Positions 53,201 to 64,000 of a stretch of 64,000 bases of DNA are shown piece by piece. Under the pieces are notes generated by a model, which made no database searches, was not told the origin of the DNA, and worked only from the letters and a program-made list of their open reading frames with translations. Each line of letters opens with the position of its first letter. Position 1 is the stretch's first letter. The stretch spans positions 372,001 through 436,000 of the forward strand of contig NZ_QCYJ01000084.1 in NCBI RefSeq assembly GCF_003123685.1. Direction: 5' to 3'. The position numbers and the translations under genes were made by a program. The stretch is from Nocardia aurea. GTDB lineage: Bacteria > Actinomycetota > Actinomycetes > Mycobacteriales > Mycobacteriaceae.

Positions 53201-56200
53201 CGGCTCGCCTCGCGGCACCGGATGCTGCATATCTGCGCGCCCAGTTTCGACCCGTCCGTGCTCGAATGGCTGTGCGCGTTCTCCGTCGGCGCGACCCTGG
53301 TGATCGCCGACCGCTCGGTGATCGGCGGACAGGAACTCGGTGACCTGCTGCGTTCCGAGGCGGTCACCCACGCGATCATCACCCCGGCGGTGCTCGGCAC
53401 TGTCGATCCTGTGGGTCTGGACGCGCTGGAGGTGGTGTCGGTCGGCGGTGACGTGACGACACCGGACCTGCTCGCGACCTGGCAGCCCGGACGCCGCTAC
53501 CTCAACGGCTACGGACCGACCGAGACCACCATCATCTCGACCTACGCGGAATTGGCGGCGGGAGAGCGCGTCACGATCGGCAAACCGGTGCACGGCATGT
53601 CGGCGCTCGTCCTGGACGCGCGTCTGCGGCCGGTACCGCCGGGTGTCACCGGTGAGCTGTATCTGGCCGGTGGCGGTCTGGCGCGCGGTTACCGGAACCG
53701 GCCGGGACTGTCGGCCGAACGTTTCGTCGCCGATCCGTGGGGCGGACCGGGCACGCGGATGTACCGGACCGGGGATCTGGTCCGGCGGGTCAGCGCGGCC
53801 GACGCCGAATCGGCGGGTCCGCGGCTGGAATACCTGGGCCGCACGGATTTCCAGGTCAAGGTGCGCGGCTACCGGATCGAACTCGGTGAGATCGACTCGG
53901 TACTGCTCGCACATCCCGATGTCGATTTCGCGGTCACCGTCGGACGTGAGAACGCGGGCGGCGCGACCGTTCTCGTGTCCTACGTGACCGGGACGGGGCT
54001 CGACCCCGATGCCGTGCGACGAGTCGCGGCGCGGACGCTGCCCGCGCACATGGTGCCCGCGGCGGTGGTCGTCCTCGACGAGGTCCCGCTGACGTCGGTG
54101 GGCAAACTCGACCGCGCCGCCCTGCCCGATCCGCGCGTCGCGACCCGCCCCTACCGTGCGCCGTCGACGGGTGCGCAGCACACCGTGGCCGCGATCTTCG
54201 CCGAGGTGCTCGGGATCGAGCGGGTGGGGGCCGACGACGATTTCTTCGATCGGGGTGGCAATTCGCTCCTGGCCACCCGGGTGACCGCGCGCCTCGGCAC
54301 GGCATTCGACGCGCGGGTTCCGGTGCGGGTGCTGTTCGCCGCGCCGACCGTGGCCGACTGCGCCGAGGCGGTGACGCGCCTGACCGGCGTCCGGCCGAGC
54401 GCGCCGGTACTCGTGCGCACGAGCGGCGTTGCGGGCGAACATATTCCGCTCTCGCCCGCTCAGCGTCGCATGTGGTTCCTCAACAGATTCGACGCGGAAT
54501 CGGCGGCCTACAACATCCCCGTCGTGCTGCGTCTGTCCGGCGCGCTCGACGCCGACGCGCTGCGCCTGGCCTTCGCCGATCTGGTTGTGCGACACGAGAT
54601 CCTGCGTACCAGGTACCCGCAGACCGAGGAGGGGCCCGCGCAGGTCGTTCTCACCCCCGAACACGAGGACGCACCGCGACTGACGCTGCGGGAGGTCACC
54701 GATATCGACACCGCCGTCGCGCGCGCGGTCGGGGTGGTCTTCGACGTCACCGCGCAGGTTCCGGTGCACGCGGAACTGCTGCGCGTCGCGCCGGGCGAGC
54801 ACGTGCTGGTCATGGTCGTCCACCACATCTGCGCCGACGGACTTTCCGCCGGTCCGCTGACGCGGGATCTGGCGACGGCGTACGCGGCGCGTGCGCGCGG
54901 CGAGGAGCCGGGATGGGCTCCGCTGCCGTTCCAGTACGCCGATTACGCGCTGTCGCAGTGCGCGATGCTCGGCGACGAGGACCGGCCGGGTTCGGTGGCG
55001 GCCGAACAGATGGCCTACTGGCGCGCCGCGCTCGCCGACCTCCCCGATCAGCTGGAACTGCCGAGAGACCGGCCCCGGCCCCCGGCCCAGTCGTTCGCGG
55101 GCGGCCGGGTGGAACTGCGTGTCGACGCGGACGCGCACGCCGCGCTCGCCGGGATCGCGCGCACGCATTCGGCGACGCTGTTCATGGTCGTGCACACAGC
55201 GCTCGCGGTACTGCTCGCACGCCTGTCGGGGACCGACGACATCGCGATCGGCGCGCCGATCGCGGGCCGCGCCGATCCCGCGCTCGACGACCTGATCGGC
55301 ATGTTCGTCAACACCCTCGTGCTGCGCGCACGGGTCGACGACGGTATGGGTTTCGCCGAACTGCTCACCCGGCAGCGCGAGACGGATCTGGACGCCTTCG
55401 CCCACGCCGACATGCCCTTCGAACGGTTGGTGGAGGTGCTCAACCCGGTGCGTTCCACCGCGCGGCATCCGCTGTTCCAGGTCGGGCTCTCCTTCCAGAA
55501 TCTGGACCGGGTCCGGATGGAATTGCCCGGACTGACCATCACGACCGGGGACACCGATACGCGGCTCTCGCAATTCGATCTGCATGTCGTCGTGGCCGAC
55601 AGCTACGACGCACACGGCGACCCGGCCGGTCTGAGCGGCTATTTCACCTATGCCACAGATCTGTTCGACGAATCGACGGTGCGGGGATTCACCGACCGTT
55701 TCGCACGGATCATCGACGCGGTGATCGAGGACGCGGACGTTCCGGTCGGCGCGATCGACATGCTCTCGCCCACCGAGCGGGCGCGGATGCTCGACGACTG
55801 GAACGACACCGCGCGCGAACAGGATGCGACCACGACCCTCGTGACGCTGCTCGACGCCACGGTCGCCGCGGTGCCCGACGCGGTCGCTCTGGTCGCGCCC
55901 GACGGCGCGCGGCTGACCTACGCGGAGCTGGATCGGCGCGTGAACGGTCTCGCGCGGTATCTGATCTCGCTCGGCGTCGGTCCCGAGTCGCGGGTGGCGC
56001 TCGCCCTCCATCGCTCGGTGGATCTCGTCGTCGCGCTGTTCGCGGTCACGCGGGCGGGCGCCGCGTACGTGCCGATCGATCCGGACCAGCCCGCGGTCCG
56101 TTCGGACTACATCCTGGAAACGGCCGCCCCGATCTGCGTGCTCACCGATACCGGCACCGCCTTCGCTACCGAGGCCGCGCCGGTGATCGGTCTGGACGAC

Positions 56201-58486
56201 CTCGATCTCTGTGCGGTGAGCGCCGCCCCGATCACCGACGCCGATCGGCTCGCGCCGCTGCGCGCCGAGCACGCCGCGTATGTCATCTTCACCTCCGGTT
56301 CCACCGGACGACCCAAGGGCGTCGCGGTGTCGCACGCCGCGATCGTCAACCAGTTGCTGTGGAAGGCAGCGGAATTCGGCCTCGACCGCGACGACGTGAT
56401 GGTGTTGAAGACCGCGGTGACCTTCGACGTGTCGCTGTGGGAGCTGTGGTCGCCGGTGGTGTGCGGCGGCCGGTTGGTCATCGCGGCCCCCGGCGGGCAG
56501 CGCGATCCTGCCTACCTCAACGAATTGATGGCGCGCGAGGGCGTGACGACACTGCACGCGGTGCCGTCGATGCTCGACGCGCTGACGACGGGTCGGCTGC
56601 CGGGGTCACTGCGCCGGGTACTCACCGCGGGTGAGGCGCTGCCGCCCGTGCTGGCCAGGCGGTTCGCCACGGCCGCGCCGTGGGCGGAACTGTTCAACCT
56701 GTACGGCCCGACGGAAGCGGCGGTCGTCGTCACCGGCCATCGGGTCGACGCCGCCGATCGGCCGACCGTGCCGATCGGCGTCCCGGTATGGAACAGCCGC
56801 GTCTACGTGCTGGATCGGTGGCTGCGACCGGTGCCGCCCGGGGTCAGCGGTGAATTGTATCTGGCCGGAGCGCAGTTGGCGCGCGGCTATTTCGGCCGCC
56901 CCGGATTGACCACGGAGCGTTTCGTGGCCGATCCGTTCCGGCCGGGCGAACGTATGTATCGCACCGGCGATCTCGCGGCCTGGTCCGCCGACGGTGTGCT
57001 CGACCACCGGGGCCGCACCGACTTCCAGGTCAAGATCCGGGGCTATCGCATCGAACTCGGCGAGATCGACGCGGTGCTGACCACACATGACGACGTCTAC
57101 ATCGCCGTCACGATCGGGCGCGACAACGCCGCGGGAGCGACCACGCTGGTGTCCTACGTGGTCGCGGCCGAGGGCGCGACCCTGGACCCGGACCGGCTCG
57201 CGGACTGGGCGGCGCGCACCCTGTCGTCGCATATGGTGCCCGCCGCGATCGTCGTGCTGGACGAACTGCCGCTGACCGCGGTGGGCAAACTCGATCGGTC
57301 CGCCCTACCGGAGCCGCGAGCCCGTCGACGGGCCCACCGCGCGCCGGTGACCGGGCTCGAGCGCACCGTGTGCGGGATCTTCGCCGATGTGCTCGGCCTG
57401 GATCGGGTCGGACTCGACGACAACTTCTTCGAACTCGGCGGAAATTCGCTGATCGCGACCGAGTTGTCCGCTCGGCTGAGTGACGCGGTGGCCGAGCGGG
57501 TTCCGGTGGTGTGGATCTTCACCGCGCCGACCCCGGCGGCCGTCGTCGCCGAGCTGCGGGTGCGCGGCACCGAGGGCGCGGGCGCGGACGCGGCGTTCGA
57601 CATGCTGTTGCCGCTGCGGACCTCCGGCACGGCCGAACCGCTGTTCTGTATCCATCCCATGAGCGGAATCTCGTGGTCCTTCGCCGGTCTGGTCGTCCAC
57701 CTGGACGCGGACCGCCCGCTCTACGGACTCCAGACCCCGGTACTCGGCTCGGCCGCGCCGCTACCGGATTCGATCGAGGACTGGGCGCGCCACTACGTCA
57801 AACAGGTCCGCGCGGTACAACCGGAAGGGCCGTATCACCTGCTCGGCTGGTCGCTGGGCGGCGTGCTCGCGCACGCGATGGCCGTGCAATTGCAGGACGA
57901 GGGCGAGCGGGTGGCGCTGCTCGGCATGATGGACAGCGCGCTGCGCCATATCGCCGAACCGGACACCGTCGCGCATTCCTGGCAGGAGGTGCGGCGGGAG
58001 CTGGTGCGGGAGCTGTTCGTCGATCTGTTCGGCGACCCGGGACCGGACGAGGGCGGAGACGAGGCGGGCGAGGTCGCGCTGCTCGCGCGGCGGTTGAGCG
58101 CGCTGCCGGAACCGTTCGCGTCGTTCGGGGCCGCGCGGATCGAGCGGGTGGTCGACGCCGCGATCGAGTCCATCGCCCTGGACGCCGCCTACCGTCCCCG
58201 GCCCTTCGCCGGTGATCTCGTCTACTTCTCGGCGGTCGGCGATGCCAGCGACGCGGTCGACGTCGCGACAACCGACACCTCCACGGCCGCCACAGAGGCC
58301 GGTGCTACCGATGCCGCGAGCGACGGGACGGCCGCTTCCACCAGGCCGCCGAGCACCAATGCCGCGACCTGGACCGAAGCGGTGACCGGATGTGTGCACG
58401 ATCACCCGATTCCCGTCGCGCACGGGCGGATGGCCACCGATGCCTCGCTGCGCGCGATCGCCGAACTGCTGAGGTACCTGTTGTGA
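47297..58486 (+). CDS. Non-ribosomal peptide synthetase, three modules with terminal thioesterase
   Basis: From ATG 47297 (GAGAGGA upstream; the open frame begins at 47168) the protein has 3729 residues. Domain order with rough residues: A1 22-529, T1 535-600 (GGDSI), E 618-1090 (His758 in [27 protein letters not shown]), C2 1115-1540 (His1246), a C-terminal half condensation domain ~1550-1770, A2 1782-2280, T2 2290-2365, C3 2382-2825 (His2510), A3 2845-3345, T3 3352-3425 and TE 3435-3729 (Ser3519 in GWSLGG). A-domain pocket residues read by eye: A1 DVLLVAGILK, A2 DPLISGGIIK, A3 DVWHLALVVK (serine-like, with two differences). It starts with A, so it should load a residue, epimerise it, add two more and release a peptide. 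The TE region has an Ala/Thr/Ser-rich insert before the final His. Confidence 0.93.
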   Translation: MDGVRRTARGRIRRRSSAPLFVQLLTVAVESAADSIAISYNSLGAAGRRELTYTELDESSSRLARELIDRGIGPGDVVAAGFTRSIESVLTVWAVAKTGAAYVPVDPALPPERAAYLVADSGAVLGLTDSTHRARFGAEIDWLELDDPDCRRRIEARPAHPISYVDRVRALTEQHPAYIIYTSGSTGRPKGVVVTHTGLAALVTAQRERYAVDERARVLHVCSPSFDVSVLELLLAFGSGATLVVSPPTVFGGVELADLIRREHVTHMLITPAALESVDPAGLDGLRVVVVAGDAFGPGLVERWAVDGRAFYNGYGPTEATILATGSAELSPGAPITIGAALPSVGAVVLDTRLRPVPAGVTGELYLFGPALARGYLGRAALTADRFVANPFGGDPGTAGTRMYRTGDLVRRRADAGVLEYLGRSDFQVKVRGFRIELGEIDAALTAHPDIEYAATLGKVAPSGATMLVSYVLARDGIDVDTGELGRFVGTSLPGHMVPSAIIALDAIPLTPNGKLDRQALPDPDFETSVSRDPVGVVESHLAELFAQVLGVRRVGAQDSFFAAGGDSILSIQLVSRARASGITFTPQDVFEQRTVEGLARVAVLGGESAPTLAELPGGGVGEMPLTPVLAAYLSGGRIFGRFTQQMVLALPEHVDRADLVATLAAVLDHHDMLRARLRSVDGHWELCALPAGAVEVETLLTRVELPAGLGARELSGAANTAANFALDTLDPERARVVAFTWLSRPDGRDALIVAANHTVIDGVSWRILIGDLLTAWALRAAGQPIALPEVGTSFRRWAHGLVDAAATRVDETAYWRGVLAIPDPPLGARVLDPAIDTAATVRRVGVTLSAEITHAVLTELPARYRGGVNDGLLAALALAVRSWRADRGVDAAATRIRLEGHGREESAVAGADLTRTVGWFTTVYPVALDLTGIAGDAARRGGDEIGALLKTVKEQLLSVPDRGIGFGMARHLGGDGGELDGSLGQIGFNYLGRIATGAMPESAAGTGWLPTGEWGEPEAEQDPELPVAAVVDINAIVIEAESGAQLTASFAYPGEILDESAVRDLAEHWVAALTALGAHADDPSAGGLTPSDVPLVRVGQAELDRWRRDYPGLTDVLPLSPLQAGLLFLIEVSEGSADPYLLQSAVELSGVIDPDRLRLAAQTVLDRQAILRTAFATTADGVPVQLVAEGTRVPWRIVDTDEQDPVALLAAEQRLSFDPAVAPLLRFTLYRADSGRVHLVLTAHHLLLDGWSMPLLMKELLISYAVHGDPEAMPRVRPYRDHLAWLARYDGDTAIGAWREALREATPTRLAAALPAPTTPVPGYGDCEADLSVAETTALTEFAAANDVTVNTVVQAAWGLVLAGSVGRRDVVFGAVVSGRPPQLDGVDDMVGLFANTVPVRVRFDPDAPLRHMLEQLRSEQVSLLGSHHVGLSEIQRVAGAGELFDSLMAYQSYPVDADGLREAYGTIDGLEIVALHGANVTHYPVAVQIDLGTRLLVRVQYRRDAVSTEAARALADRLRTAIGELVSAPERTPADLDALFTRRGDVIAQARYWRETLADLPQDWSLPTDRPRPLAPVVATGRVEFRVDGPAYRSALELARSRRTTVFSFVHSVFAILLARLSGSDNIAVAGADAADTVVLRTRITGDTPFETVLEQAKETAAQAFARAALALDAVVALLDRPKTAPSPVRVALSAGHRIDTTGFDLALCIRESQDGIAAEFDFAPELFDRETVEGIARRFLLLFADAAERPGTPVGDLALLSAAEHVTLTRVAGDDVMASATMPELLGRGAESGRDRVAVRYRGRSIGYGELDEYTSRLARVLIERGIGPEDSVAVALPRSYEMVAAAVAVAKAGGAHVPMDPAHPFERSRHLVTDSGAVLGITVSEFAERLPDDVAWLVLDDPDFERHCATRAATPVTDADRRAPLDIRNPAYVIYTSGSTGRPKGVTVTHAGLGGLVDEAVRRYRLASRHRMLHICAPSFDPSVLEWLCAFSVGATLVIADRSVIGGQELGDLLRSEAVTHAIITPAVLGTVDPVGLDALEVVSVGGDVTTPDLLATWQPGRRYLNGYGPTETTIISTYAELAAGERVTIGKPVHGMSALVLDARLRPVPPGVTGELYLAGGGLARGYRNRPGLSAERFVADPWGGPGTRMYRTGDLVRRVSAADAESAGPRLEYLGRTDFQVKVRGYRIELGEIDSVLLAHPDVDFAVTVGRENAGGATVLVSYVTGTGLDPDAVRRVAARTLPAHMVPAAVVVLDEVPLTSVGKLDRAALPDPRVATRPYRAPSTGAQHTVAAIFAEVLGIERVGADDDFFDRGGNSLLATRVTARLGTAFDARVPVRVLFAAPTVADCAEAVTRLTGVRPSAPVLVRTSGVAGEHIPLSPAQRRMWFLNRFDAESAAYNIPVVLRLSGALDADALRLAFADLVVRHEILRTRYPQTEEGPAQVVLTPEHEDAPRLTLREVTDIDTAVARAVGVVFDVTAQVPVHAELLRVAPGEHVLVMVVHHICADGLSAGPLTRDLATAYAARARGEEPGWAPLPFQYADYALSQCAMLGDEDRPGSVAAEQMAYWRAALADLPDQLELPRDRPRPPAQSFAGGRVELRVDADAHAALAGIARTHSATLFMVVHTALAVLLARLSGTDDIAIGAPIAGRADPALDDLIGMFVNTLVLRARVDDGMGFAELLTRQRETDLDAFAHADMPFERLVEVLNPVRSTARHPLFQVGLSFQNLDRVRMELPGLTITTGDTDTRLSQFDLHVVVADSYDAHGDPAGLSGYFTYATDLFDESTVRGFTDRFARIIDAVIEDADVPVGAIDMLSPTERARMLDDWNDTAREQDATTTLVTLLDATVAAVPDAVALVAPDGARLTYAELDRRVNGLARYLISLGVGPESRVALALHRSVDLVVALFAVTRAGAAYVPIDPDQPAVRSDYILETAAPICVLTDTGTAFATEAAPVIGLDDLDLCAVSAAPITDADRLAPLRAEHAAYVIFTSGSTGRPKGVAVSHAAIVNQLLWKAAEFGLDRDDVMVLKTAVTFDVSLWELWSPVVCGGRLVIAAPGGQRDPAYLNELMAREGVTTLHAVPSMLDALTTGRLPGSLRRVLTAGEALPPVLARRFATAAPWAELFNLYGPTEAAVVVTGHRVDAADRPTVPIGVPVWNSRVYVLDRWLRPVPPGVSGELYLAGAQLARGYFGRPGLTTERFVADPFRPGERMYRTGDLAAWSADGVLDHRGRTDFQVKIRGYRIELGEIDAVLTTHDDVYIAVTIGRDNAAGATTLVSYVVAAEGATLDPDRLADWAARTLSSHMVPAAIVVLDELPLTAVGKLDRSALPEPRARRRAHRAPVTGLERTVCGIFADVLGLDRVGLDDNFFELGGNSLIATELSARLSDAVAERVPVVWIFTAPTPAAVVAELRVRGTEGAGADAAFDMLLPLRTSGTAEPLFCIHPMSGISWSFAGLVVHLDADRPLYGLQTPVLGSAAPLPDSIEDWARHYVKQVRAVQPEGPYHLLGWSLGGVLAHAMAVQLQDEGERVALLGMMDSALRHIAEPDTVAHSWQEVRRELVRELFVDLFGDPGPDEGGDEAGEVALLARRLSALPEPFASFGAARIERVVDAAIESIALDAAYRPRPFAGDLVYFSAVGDASDAVDVATTDTSTAATEAGATDAASDGTAASTRPPSTNAATWTEAVTGCVHDHPIPVAHGRMATDASLRAIAELLRYLL

Positions 58487-58740
58487 GAACTCCAGCGGCG
58501 GGCGACGGTGACCTGTGAGCGGCCCCACGTACCGTCGGTTCTGCAACATCCCGGCCGCCGGAACCGATGCATCCGGGGAAAGCACCCGGCCGCCGGTCAT
58601 ATGTCCGCCGGGTGTCGGTGACCGGGCCGACCGATATGATTGCCCGGACCGCGCTGGCCCAGGATCACGATCCACGGGGTGGGGCCGATTGACAGAACGG
58701 CCGTGCGGCCGAGTTGCACGCGAGAGGTGATCACACCCGA
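58487..58740. other. 254-bp gap between the two NRPS genes
   Basis: No gene is supported; a 71-codon frame at 58515 has no domain and no MbtH similarity. CCCGGCCGCCGG occurs twice (58551-58562 and 58586-58597). AGAGGTGA near 58720 is the ribosome-binding site of the next gene. Confidence 0.5.
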
Positions 58741-61700
58741 ATGGATACTGCCCGCCGTACTGGCCGTTCTAGTCGTCGCCGCAGGTCGGGCAGCCCCACC
58801 TTCGGTCAGCTGCTGACCGCCGCGGTCGAGTCCGCCGCCGATTCGGTGGCCGTGCGCGAGCACGACGTCGAACTCACCTACCGCCAGATGGACGCGGATT
58901 CCTCGCGTCTGGCCCGCGAACTCATCGAACGCGGCGTCGGCCCCGGTGACGTCGTCGCCATCGGCATCGCCCGCAGCATCGAATCGGTGCTGTCGGTCTG
59001 GGCCATCGCCAAGACCGGAGCGGCCTACGTACCGGTCGATCCGTCCTATCCGTCCGACCGGATCGCGCACATCCTGTCCGATTCCGGCGCGACCGTCGGA
59101 CTCACCACCAAGGCGCATCGCTCGGTGCTGGGATCATCGGTGTACTGGATCGAACTCAACGATCCGGTGGTCGCGGGACGGCTCGCGGACCGCCCGGAAC
59201 ACCCGATCTCCTATACCGACCGGGTACGTCCGCTCGACGAGCGCCATCCGGCCTATGTCATCTACACCTCGGGGTCCACCGGCAAGCCCAAGGGCGTCGT
59301 CGTCAGCCACACCGGTCTCGCGGGACTGGTCGCGGCCGAACGCGAGCACTACGGCATCGACGGACAGTCGCGGGTACTGCACGTCTGCTCGCCGAATTTC
59401 GACGTGTCCGTGCTCGAACTGCTGCTCGCCTTCACCGCGGGCGCGACCCTGGTGATCTCACCCCCGGCGGTCTTCGGCGGTTTCGAACTCGCCGACCTGC
59501 TGCGTCGCGAACGGGTGACGCACATGCTGATCACCCCCGGCGCGCTGGAATCGGTCGACTCGGCCGATCTGCCCGATCTGCGGGCCATCGTGGTCGCGGG
59601 CGACAAATTCGGTCCGGAACTGGTCGGCCGCTGGGCCGACGGCACCCGCGAGTTCTACAACGGTTACGGCCCGACCGAGGCGACCATCCTCGCGACGAGT
59701 TCCGCGCCGATGCGGGCCGACGAGCCGGTCACCATCGGCACCGCCATTCCCGGCGTCGGCGCGTTCGTCCTCGATCCGAGGTTGCGGCCGGTTCCGGCGG
59801 GTGTCATCGGCGAGCTCTACCTGTCCGGTCCCGCGCTCGCGCAGGGCTACCTCGGCCGCCCCGGTCTGACCGCCGAACGTTTCGTGGCGAGTCCGTTCGG
59901 CGCTGAAACCGAGAACGCGGGGTCGAGGCTGTACCGCACCGGCGACCTGGTGCGCCGCGCCGAGGACGGCGGCGCGATCGAATATCTGGGCCGGGTGGAT
60001 TTCCAGGTCAAGGTCCGCGGTTTCCGTATCGAACTCGGCGAGATCGACAACGCGCTGACCGCGCATCCGACCATCGATTACGCGGCGACGCTGGGCAAGA
60101 CGCTGCCTTCGGGCCAGACGGCGCTGGTGTCCTATGTCCTGCCGCACGAGCACGCGACCGTCGACACCGCCGCGCTCACCGCGCATATCGCGGAATCGCT
60201 TCCCGCGTACATGATTCCGGCCGCGGTCGTGGTGCTGGAGCAGATCCCGCTCAACGCGGTGGGCAAACTCGACCGCGCCGCGCTACCCGAGCCGGTATTC
60301 GCCGTGCGCGAATTCCGGGCGCCGACCACACCGACCGAACGCACCATCGCCGAGATCTTCGGCGCGCTGCTGCTCGCCGGTGTCGAGGACGCCGAGGTGG
60401 GCGCCGACGACGACTTCTTCGAACTCGGCGGCAATTCGCTGCTCGCCGCGCAGGCAGCGGCCCGGATCGGTTCCGCGCTCGACGTGCGGGTTCCGGTGCA
60501 GTTGCTGTTCGAGGCGACCACCGTGACGGCACTGGCCGAACGTGTCGAGCAGCAGGCGAACACCCCCGCGGGCCGCGCGTTGCATCCGGTGGAACGTCCG
60601 GAGCGGGTGCCGCTGTCCTACGCCCAGCAGCGGATGTGGTTCCTCAACCGTTTCGATCCGGCGAGCGCGGTCAACAACATTCCGATGGCGGTGCGCCTGT
60701 CCGGCAGGCTCGACGTCGCGGCGCTGCGTGCCGCGGTGGGCGATCTGATCGAGCGTCACGAGGTGCTGCGCACCGTCTACCCCGAAGTCGACGGTATCGG
60801 CGTGCAGCGGGTGCTCTCGATCGACGACGCCGACGCGGTGCCCGAACTGCTGGTGATCGAGGGCAGCGAGGAGCGGGTACCCCAGTTCGTCGGCGAGACG
60901 GTGATGGCCGGTTTCGACGTGACCGCCGCGCCGCCGATCCGGCTGCGCCTGATGAGTATCGGCGCGGCCGAGCACATCCTGGTCAGCGTGGTGCACCACA
61001 TCGCCGGTGACGGCTTCTCGATGGGCCCGCTGACCCGTGACCTGATGACCGCGTACGCCGAGCGCGTCTCCGGCGCGGCGCCGATCTGGCCCGCGCTCGA
61101 GGTGCAGTACGCCGATTTCGCGATCTGGCAGCGCGAGACCCTCGGCGGCGAGGACGACCCGGATTCGCTGCTGAGTCGCCAGATCGCCTTCTGGAAGCGC
61201 GAATTGGCCGGTCTCCCGGAACAATTGAACCTGCCCGCCGACCGCCCGCGTCCCGCCGTCGCCAGCAACGACGGCGCGACGTTGCGCGCGAATCTCGACG
61301 CCGGACTGCACAGCGCGTTGCGCGCGGTGGCCAAGCGACACAATTCGACGCTGTTCATGGTCGCGCACGCCGCGCTCGCGGTGCTGCTGGCCCGGCTGTC
61401 CGGTACAAGGGATATCGCCATCGGCACCCCGGTCGCCGGTCGCGGCGAGGCGGCGCTCGATGATCTGATCGGCATGTTCGTCAACACCCTCGTGCTGCGC
61501 ACCGAGGTCGACCCCGGCGCCACGTTCGAGGAACTGCTCGGCCGGGTCCGCGGCAGCGATGTGGAGGCCTTCGGCAATGCCGACGTGCCGTTCGAGCGAC
61601 TCGTCGAACTGCTCGACCCGGTCCGCTCGACCGCGCGTCATCCGTTGTTCCAGGTGCTGCTCGTACTCCAGAACCTCGCGCCCACCTCGCTGGAACTGCC

Positions 61701-64000
61701 CGAACTCATCGCGACGGGCGTCGAGATGACGGTGCCGCTGGCGAAATTCGACCTGCAACTCGAATTGGTCGAGAACATCGGGCCCGACGGCACGGCCGAG
61801 GGCGTCTCCATCGCCTACACCTACGCCACCGACCTGTTCGACGAACCGACGGTGCGGGATTTCGCGGACAGGTTCCGACTCGTGCTGTCCTCGCTGGTCG
61901 CCGACTCCTCGGCGATCGTCGGCGATATCGACCTGCTCGCTCCGGGCGAGCGCGAACTCGTGCTGCGCGAATGGAATACGCCCGGCACGTCCATCCCCGA
62001 GGTGACCCTGGTCGACCTGGTTGCCGTGCAGGCCAGGCTGCGTCCGAACGCGACGGCGATCCGCTTCGGCGACACCGCGCTGAGTTTCGCCGAACTCCAG
62101 CGCCGGGCCAACCGGGTCGCTCGCGCCCTGATCGCCGGTGGCGCGGGCCCGGAGAAACTGGTGGCCGTCGCGGTCGCCCGCACCGAGGATCTGCCCGTCG
62201 CCCTGCTCGGCGTGCTGCTCTCCGGCGCGGGATACCTTCCCATCGACACCGCCTATCCGGTCCAGCGGCTGGAATTCATGCTGTCCGACGCCGCTCCCGC
62301 CTGCGTTCTGGTGACGGCGGGGGAGCGCGACGCGGTGCCGGACACCGGCCGTCCGGTCGTGCTGTTGGAGGAGACCGCGCTCTTCGCCGACGCCCCGATC
62401 ACCGACGCGGACCGGCGCGCGCCGTTGCGCCCGGACAACCTCGCCTACGTCATCTACACCTCCGGTTCCACGGGCGTGCCCAAGGGCGTCGGAGTGGCCC
62501 ATCGCAATGTCGTCGAGTTGTTCGCGAACACCCAGTCGCGCTTCGAATTCGACGAGACCGACGTGTGGACGCTGTTCCACTCCTTCGCGTTCGACTTCTC
62601 GGTCTGGGAACTGTGGTGCGCGCTGGCCAACGGCGGCACCGTCGTTGTGGTCGACTACCTGACCTCGCGTTCACCGGAACTGTTCCGCGAGTTGCTCATT
62701 CGCGAACAGGTCACGGTGCTGAACCAGACGCCGTCGGCGTTCTACCAGCTGGCCGAGGCCGACCGCGCCGCGCACGCCACCGGCCAGGGCAAATTCGCGC
62801 TGCGCTACGTGGTGTTCGGCGGCGAGGCGCTCGATCTGCGTCAACTGCGGCGCTGGTACGACCGGCACGCGGTGGACGCGCCGTGGCTGGTCAACATGTA
62901 CGGCATCACCGAGACGACGGTGCACGTGTCGTTCCTGTCGCTCGACGAACAGAAGGTGGAGAATCCGGCCAGCGTCATCGGTCGTGCGCTGCCGGGCCTG
63001 GACGCCTACGTCATCGACGAGCGCTTGCATCCCGCGCCGGTCGGGGTGGCCGGGGAGATCAATGTCGCGGGGCGTCAGCTCTCGCGCGGCTACCTGGGCA
63101 GGCCGGGACTCACCGCCACCCGATTCGTCGCCAACCCGTTCGGCGCGCCCGGATCGCGGATGTACCGCACCGGTGACGTCGGTCGCTGGGTCGGACTCGG
63201 CGGTGAGGCGAACCTCGAATACGCGGGCCGCAGCGACCAGCAGGTCCAATTGCGCGGTTTCCGTATCGAACTCGGCGAGATCGAATCCGCGCTGTTGCGC
63301 TGCGAAGGCGTCAGCCAGGCCGTCGTGCTCATCGGCGCCGACGAGCACGCGGGCGACCGGCTCATCGCGTACGCGGTCCCCGATACCGGCGCGCGGCTCG
63401 ATTCCGTCGAATTGCGCGGTGCCGTCGCGGAATTCCTGACCGGCTACATGGTGCCCGACGCCGTCGTCGTCCTGGACGCGCTGCCGCTCACCCCCAACGG
63501 CAAACTGGATCGCAAGGCGCTGCCCGCCCCCGAATTCGTCAGCGACGCGACCTACCGCGCCCCGTCCTCGCCGCTGGAACAGGCTGTGGCCGAGGTGTTC
63601 TCGGGACTGCTCGGCGGTGTCGAGGTCGGACTCGACGACGATTTCTTCGCACTAGGCGGCAATTCACTGCTCGCCACCCGCGCGGTGGCCCGCGTCAACG
63701 CGGCGCTGGACGCGAAACTCGCGGTGCGCGAACTGTTCGAGGCCTCCACCGTCGCGGCGCTGGCCGCCCGGATCGTGCCCGGCGCGGGCGACGGTCCCGC
63801 CCGTCCGCCGCTGACCAGGGGTGAACGGCCCGTTCAGGTGCCGCTGTCGCTGGTACAGCAGCGGATGTGGGTGCTCAATCAACTCGATCCGGCGTCGCCC
63901 GCCTACAACATTCCGCTCGCCATCCGGCTCAACGGCGCACTCGATGTGTCCGCGCTGCGCTACGCCGTCGCCGATGTGCTCGAACGGCACGAGGCGCTGC
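58741..64000 (+). CDS. Non-ribosomal peptide synthetase, 3' end beyond the window
   Basis: ATG 58741 opens a frame of 1753 codons to the window end. Order with rough residues: A1 20-517, T1 524-603 (GGNSL), C 617-1073 (His753 in HHIAGDG), A2 1080-1600, T2 1607-1680 and the start of a further C domain ([16 protein letters not shown]). The A1 pocket reads DVLLVAGILK, the same as A1 of the preceding NRPS; A2 reads DFWNVGMVHK, the established threonine code. It also begins with A rather than C and has the same Arg-rich N-terminus ([12 protein letters not shown]), so the two genes probably arose by duplication and perhaps start separate chains. Whether it carries a TE lies outside the window. Confidence 0.93.
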   Translation, partial: MDTARRTGRSSRRRRSGSPTFGQLLTAAVESAADSVAVREHDVELTYRQMDADSSRLARELIERGVGPGDVVAIGIARSIESVLSVWAIAKTGAAYVPVDPSYPSDRIAHILSDSGATVGLTTKAHRSVLGSSVYWIELNDPVVAGRLADRPEHPISYTDRVRPLDERHPAYVIYTSGSTGKPKGVVVSHTGLAGLVAAEREHYGIDGQSRVLHVCSPNFDVSVLELLLAFTAGATLVISPPAVFGGFELADLLRRERVTHMLITPGALESVDSADLPDLRAIVVAGDKFGPELVGRWADGTREFYNGYGPTEATILATSSAPMRADEPVTIGTAIPGVGAFVLDPRLRPVPAGVIGELYLSGPALAQGYLGRPGLTAERFVASPFGAETENAGSRLYRTGDLVRRAEDGGAIEYLGRVDFQVKVRGFRIELGEIDNALTAHPTIDYAATLGKTLPSGQTALVSYVLPHEHATVDTAALTAHIAESLPAYMIPAAVVVLEQIPLNAVGKLDRAALPEPVFAVREFRAPTTPTERTIAEIFGALLLAGVEDAEVGADDDFFELGGNSLLAAQAAARIGSALDVRVPVQLLFEATTVTALAERVEQQANTPAGRALHPVERPERVPLSYAQQRMWFLNRFDPASAVNNIPMAVRLSGRLDVAALRAAVGDLIERHEVLRTVYPEVDGIGVQRVLSIDDADAVPELLVIEGSEERVPQFVGETVMAGFDVTAAPPIRLRLMSIGAAEHILVSVVHHIAGDGFSMGPLTRDLMTAYAERVSGAAPIWPALEVQYADFAIWQRETLGGEDDPDSLLSRQIAFWKRELAGLPEQLNLPADRPRPAVASNDGATLRANLDAGLHSALRAVAKRHNSTLFMVAHAALAVLLARLSGTRDIAIGTPVAGRGEAALDDLIGMFVNTLVLRTEVDPGATFEELLGRVRGSDVEAFGNADVPFERLVELLDPVRSTARHPLFQVLLVLQNLAPTSLELPELIATGVEMTVPLAKFDLQLELVENIGPDGTAEGVSIAYTYATDLFDEPTVRDFADRFRLVLSSLVADSSAIVGDIDLLAPGERELVLREWNTPGTSIPEVTLVDLVAVQARLRPNATAIRFGDTALSFAELQRRANRVARALIAGGAGPEKLVAVAVARTEDLPVALLGVLLSGAGYLPIDTAYPVQRLEFMLSDAAPACVLVTAGERDAVPDTGRPVVLLEETALFADAPITDADRRAPLRPDNLAYVIYTSGSTGVPKGVGVAHRNVVELFANTQSRFEFDETDVWTLFHSFAFDFSVWELWCALANGGTVVVVDYLTSRSPELFRELLIREQVTVLNQTPSAFYQLAEADRAAHATGQGKFALRYVVFGGEALDLRQLRRWYDRHAVDAPWLVNMYGITETTVHVSFLSLDEQKVENPASVIGRALPGLDAYVIDERLHPAPVGVAGEINVAGRQLSRGYLGRPGLTATRFVANPFGAPGSRMYRTGDVGRWVGLGGEANLEYAGRSDQQVQLRGFRIELGEIESALLRCEGVSQAVVLIGADEHAGDRLIAYAVPDTGARLDSVELRGAVAEFLTGYMVPDAVVVLDALPLTPNGKLDRKALPAPEFVSDATYRAPSSPLEQAVAEVFSGLLGGVEVGLDDDFFALGGNSLLATRAVARVNAALDAKLAVRELFEASTVAALAARIVPGAGDGPARPPLTRGERPVQVPLSLVQQRMWVLNQLDPASPAYNIPLAIRLNGALDVSALRYAVADVLERHEAL

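Noticed and set aside
58515..58730. Possible MbtH-like small protein between the NRPS genes
   Set aside because: The 71-residue translation has none of the conserved Trp and NxExQ pattern of MbtH proteins.

Overview
The window is high-GC DNA from an actinobacterium, most likely Nocardia or a close relative in the Mycobacteriales. The pointers are strong G/C preference at third codon positions, frequent GTG starts and apparently leaderless genes, an ECF transporter layout resembling Rv2325c/Rv2326c of mycobacteria, a mycothiol-type DinB-like enzyme, an NlpC/P60 and an M23 cell-wall hydrolase of the kind found in this group, and two very large NRPS genes. Assignment to genus is an inference.

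Layout. 1-2.7 kb: the end of an ECF-type ABC importer (EcfT plus a fused membrane/two-ATPase protein). 2.7-9.8 kb: housekeeping and metabolic genes, namely a Baeyer-Villiger-type monooxygenase with a divergent AraC regulator, a metallophosphoesterase, a MarR regulator divergent from a TIGR03086-like enzyme, an RluA-type pseudouridine synthase and a class III adenylate cyclase. 10.1-14.2 kb: a tightly overlapping nine-gene operon of an ECF sigma factor, an apparent zinc-binding anti-sigma/Asp23 fusion, further Asp23/Gls24 proteins, a DUF2273-like protein and AmaP-like membrane proteins; it looks like a self-contained envelope-stress module. 14.2-31 kb: an accessory-looking stretch with long non-coding gaps, an 8-bp tandem array, an orphan ParA/HTH pair, an NlpC/P60 protein with a long low-complexity linker, a frameshifted AAA/DUF4143 gene preceded by a 23-bp iteron-like array, a secreted DUF4189-type protein, type III glutamine synthetase with a GlnR-like box, a SnoaL-like protein, a PIN toxin-antitoxin pair and an ABC exporter.

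31-47 kb: a frameshifted membrane protein, a rare condensation-domain/GNAT fusion, an alpha/beta hydrolase whose 3' end is duplicated on the far side of a Uma2 gene, tRNA-Arg(CCT), a second monooxygenase, an acyl-CoA dehydrogenase, an ArsR/CDF metal-efflux pair, an acyl-CoA ligase followed by a 14-bp tandem array, a nitronate monooxygenase, an M23 peptidase with a structured leader RNA, and a LuxR-type regulator. 47.3-64 kb: two consecutive NRPS genes. The first is complete (A-T-E-C-half C-A-T-C-A-T-TE). The second runs off the window (A-T-C-A-T-C...). Both open with an adenylation domain having the same specificity-pocket residues; module 2 of the second has the classical threonine code.

Most functions here are familiar. 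The points that stand out are the sigma/anti-sigma-Asp23 operon, the half condensation domain and matched starter modules of the NRPS pair, the condensation-GNAT fusion, the duplication bracketing the Uma2 gene, the leader RNA of the M23 gene, and intergenic arrays with exact periods of 8, 14 and 23 bp. Starts, domain limits and specificity calls were read by eye, without database searches.
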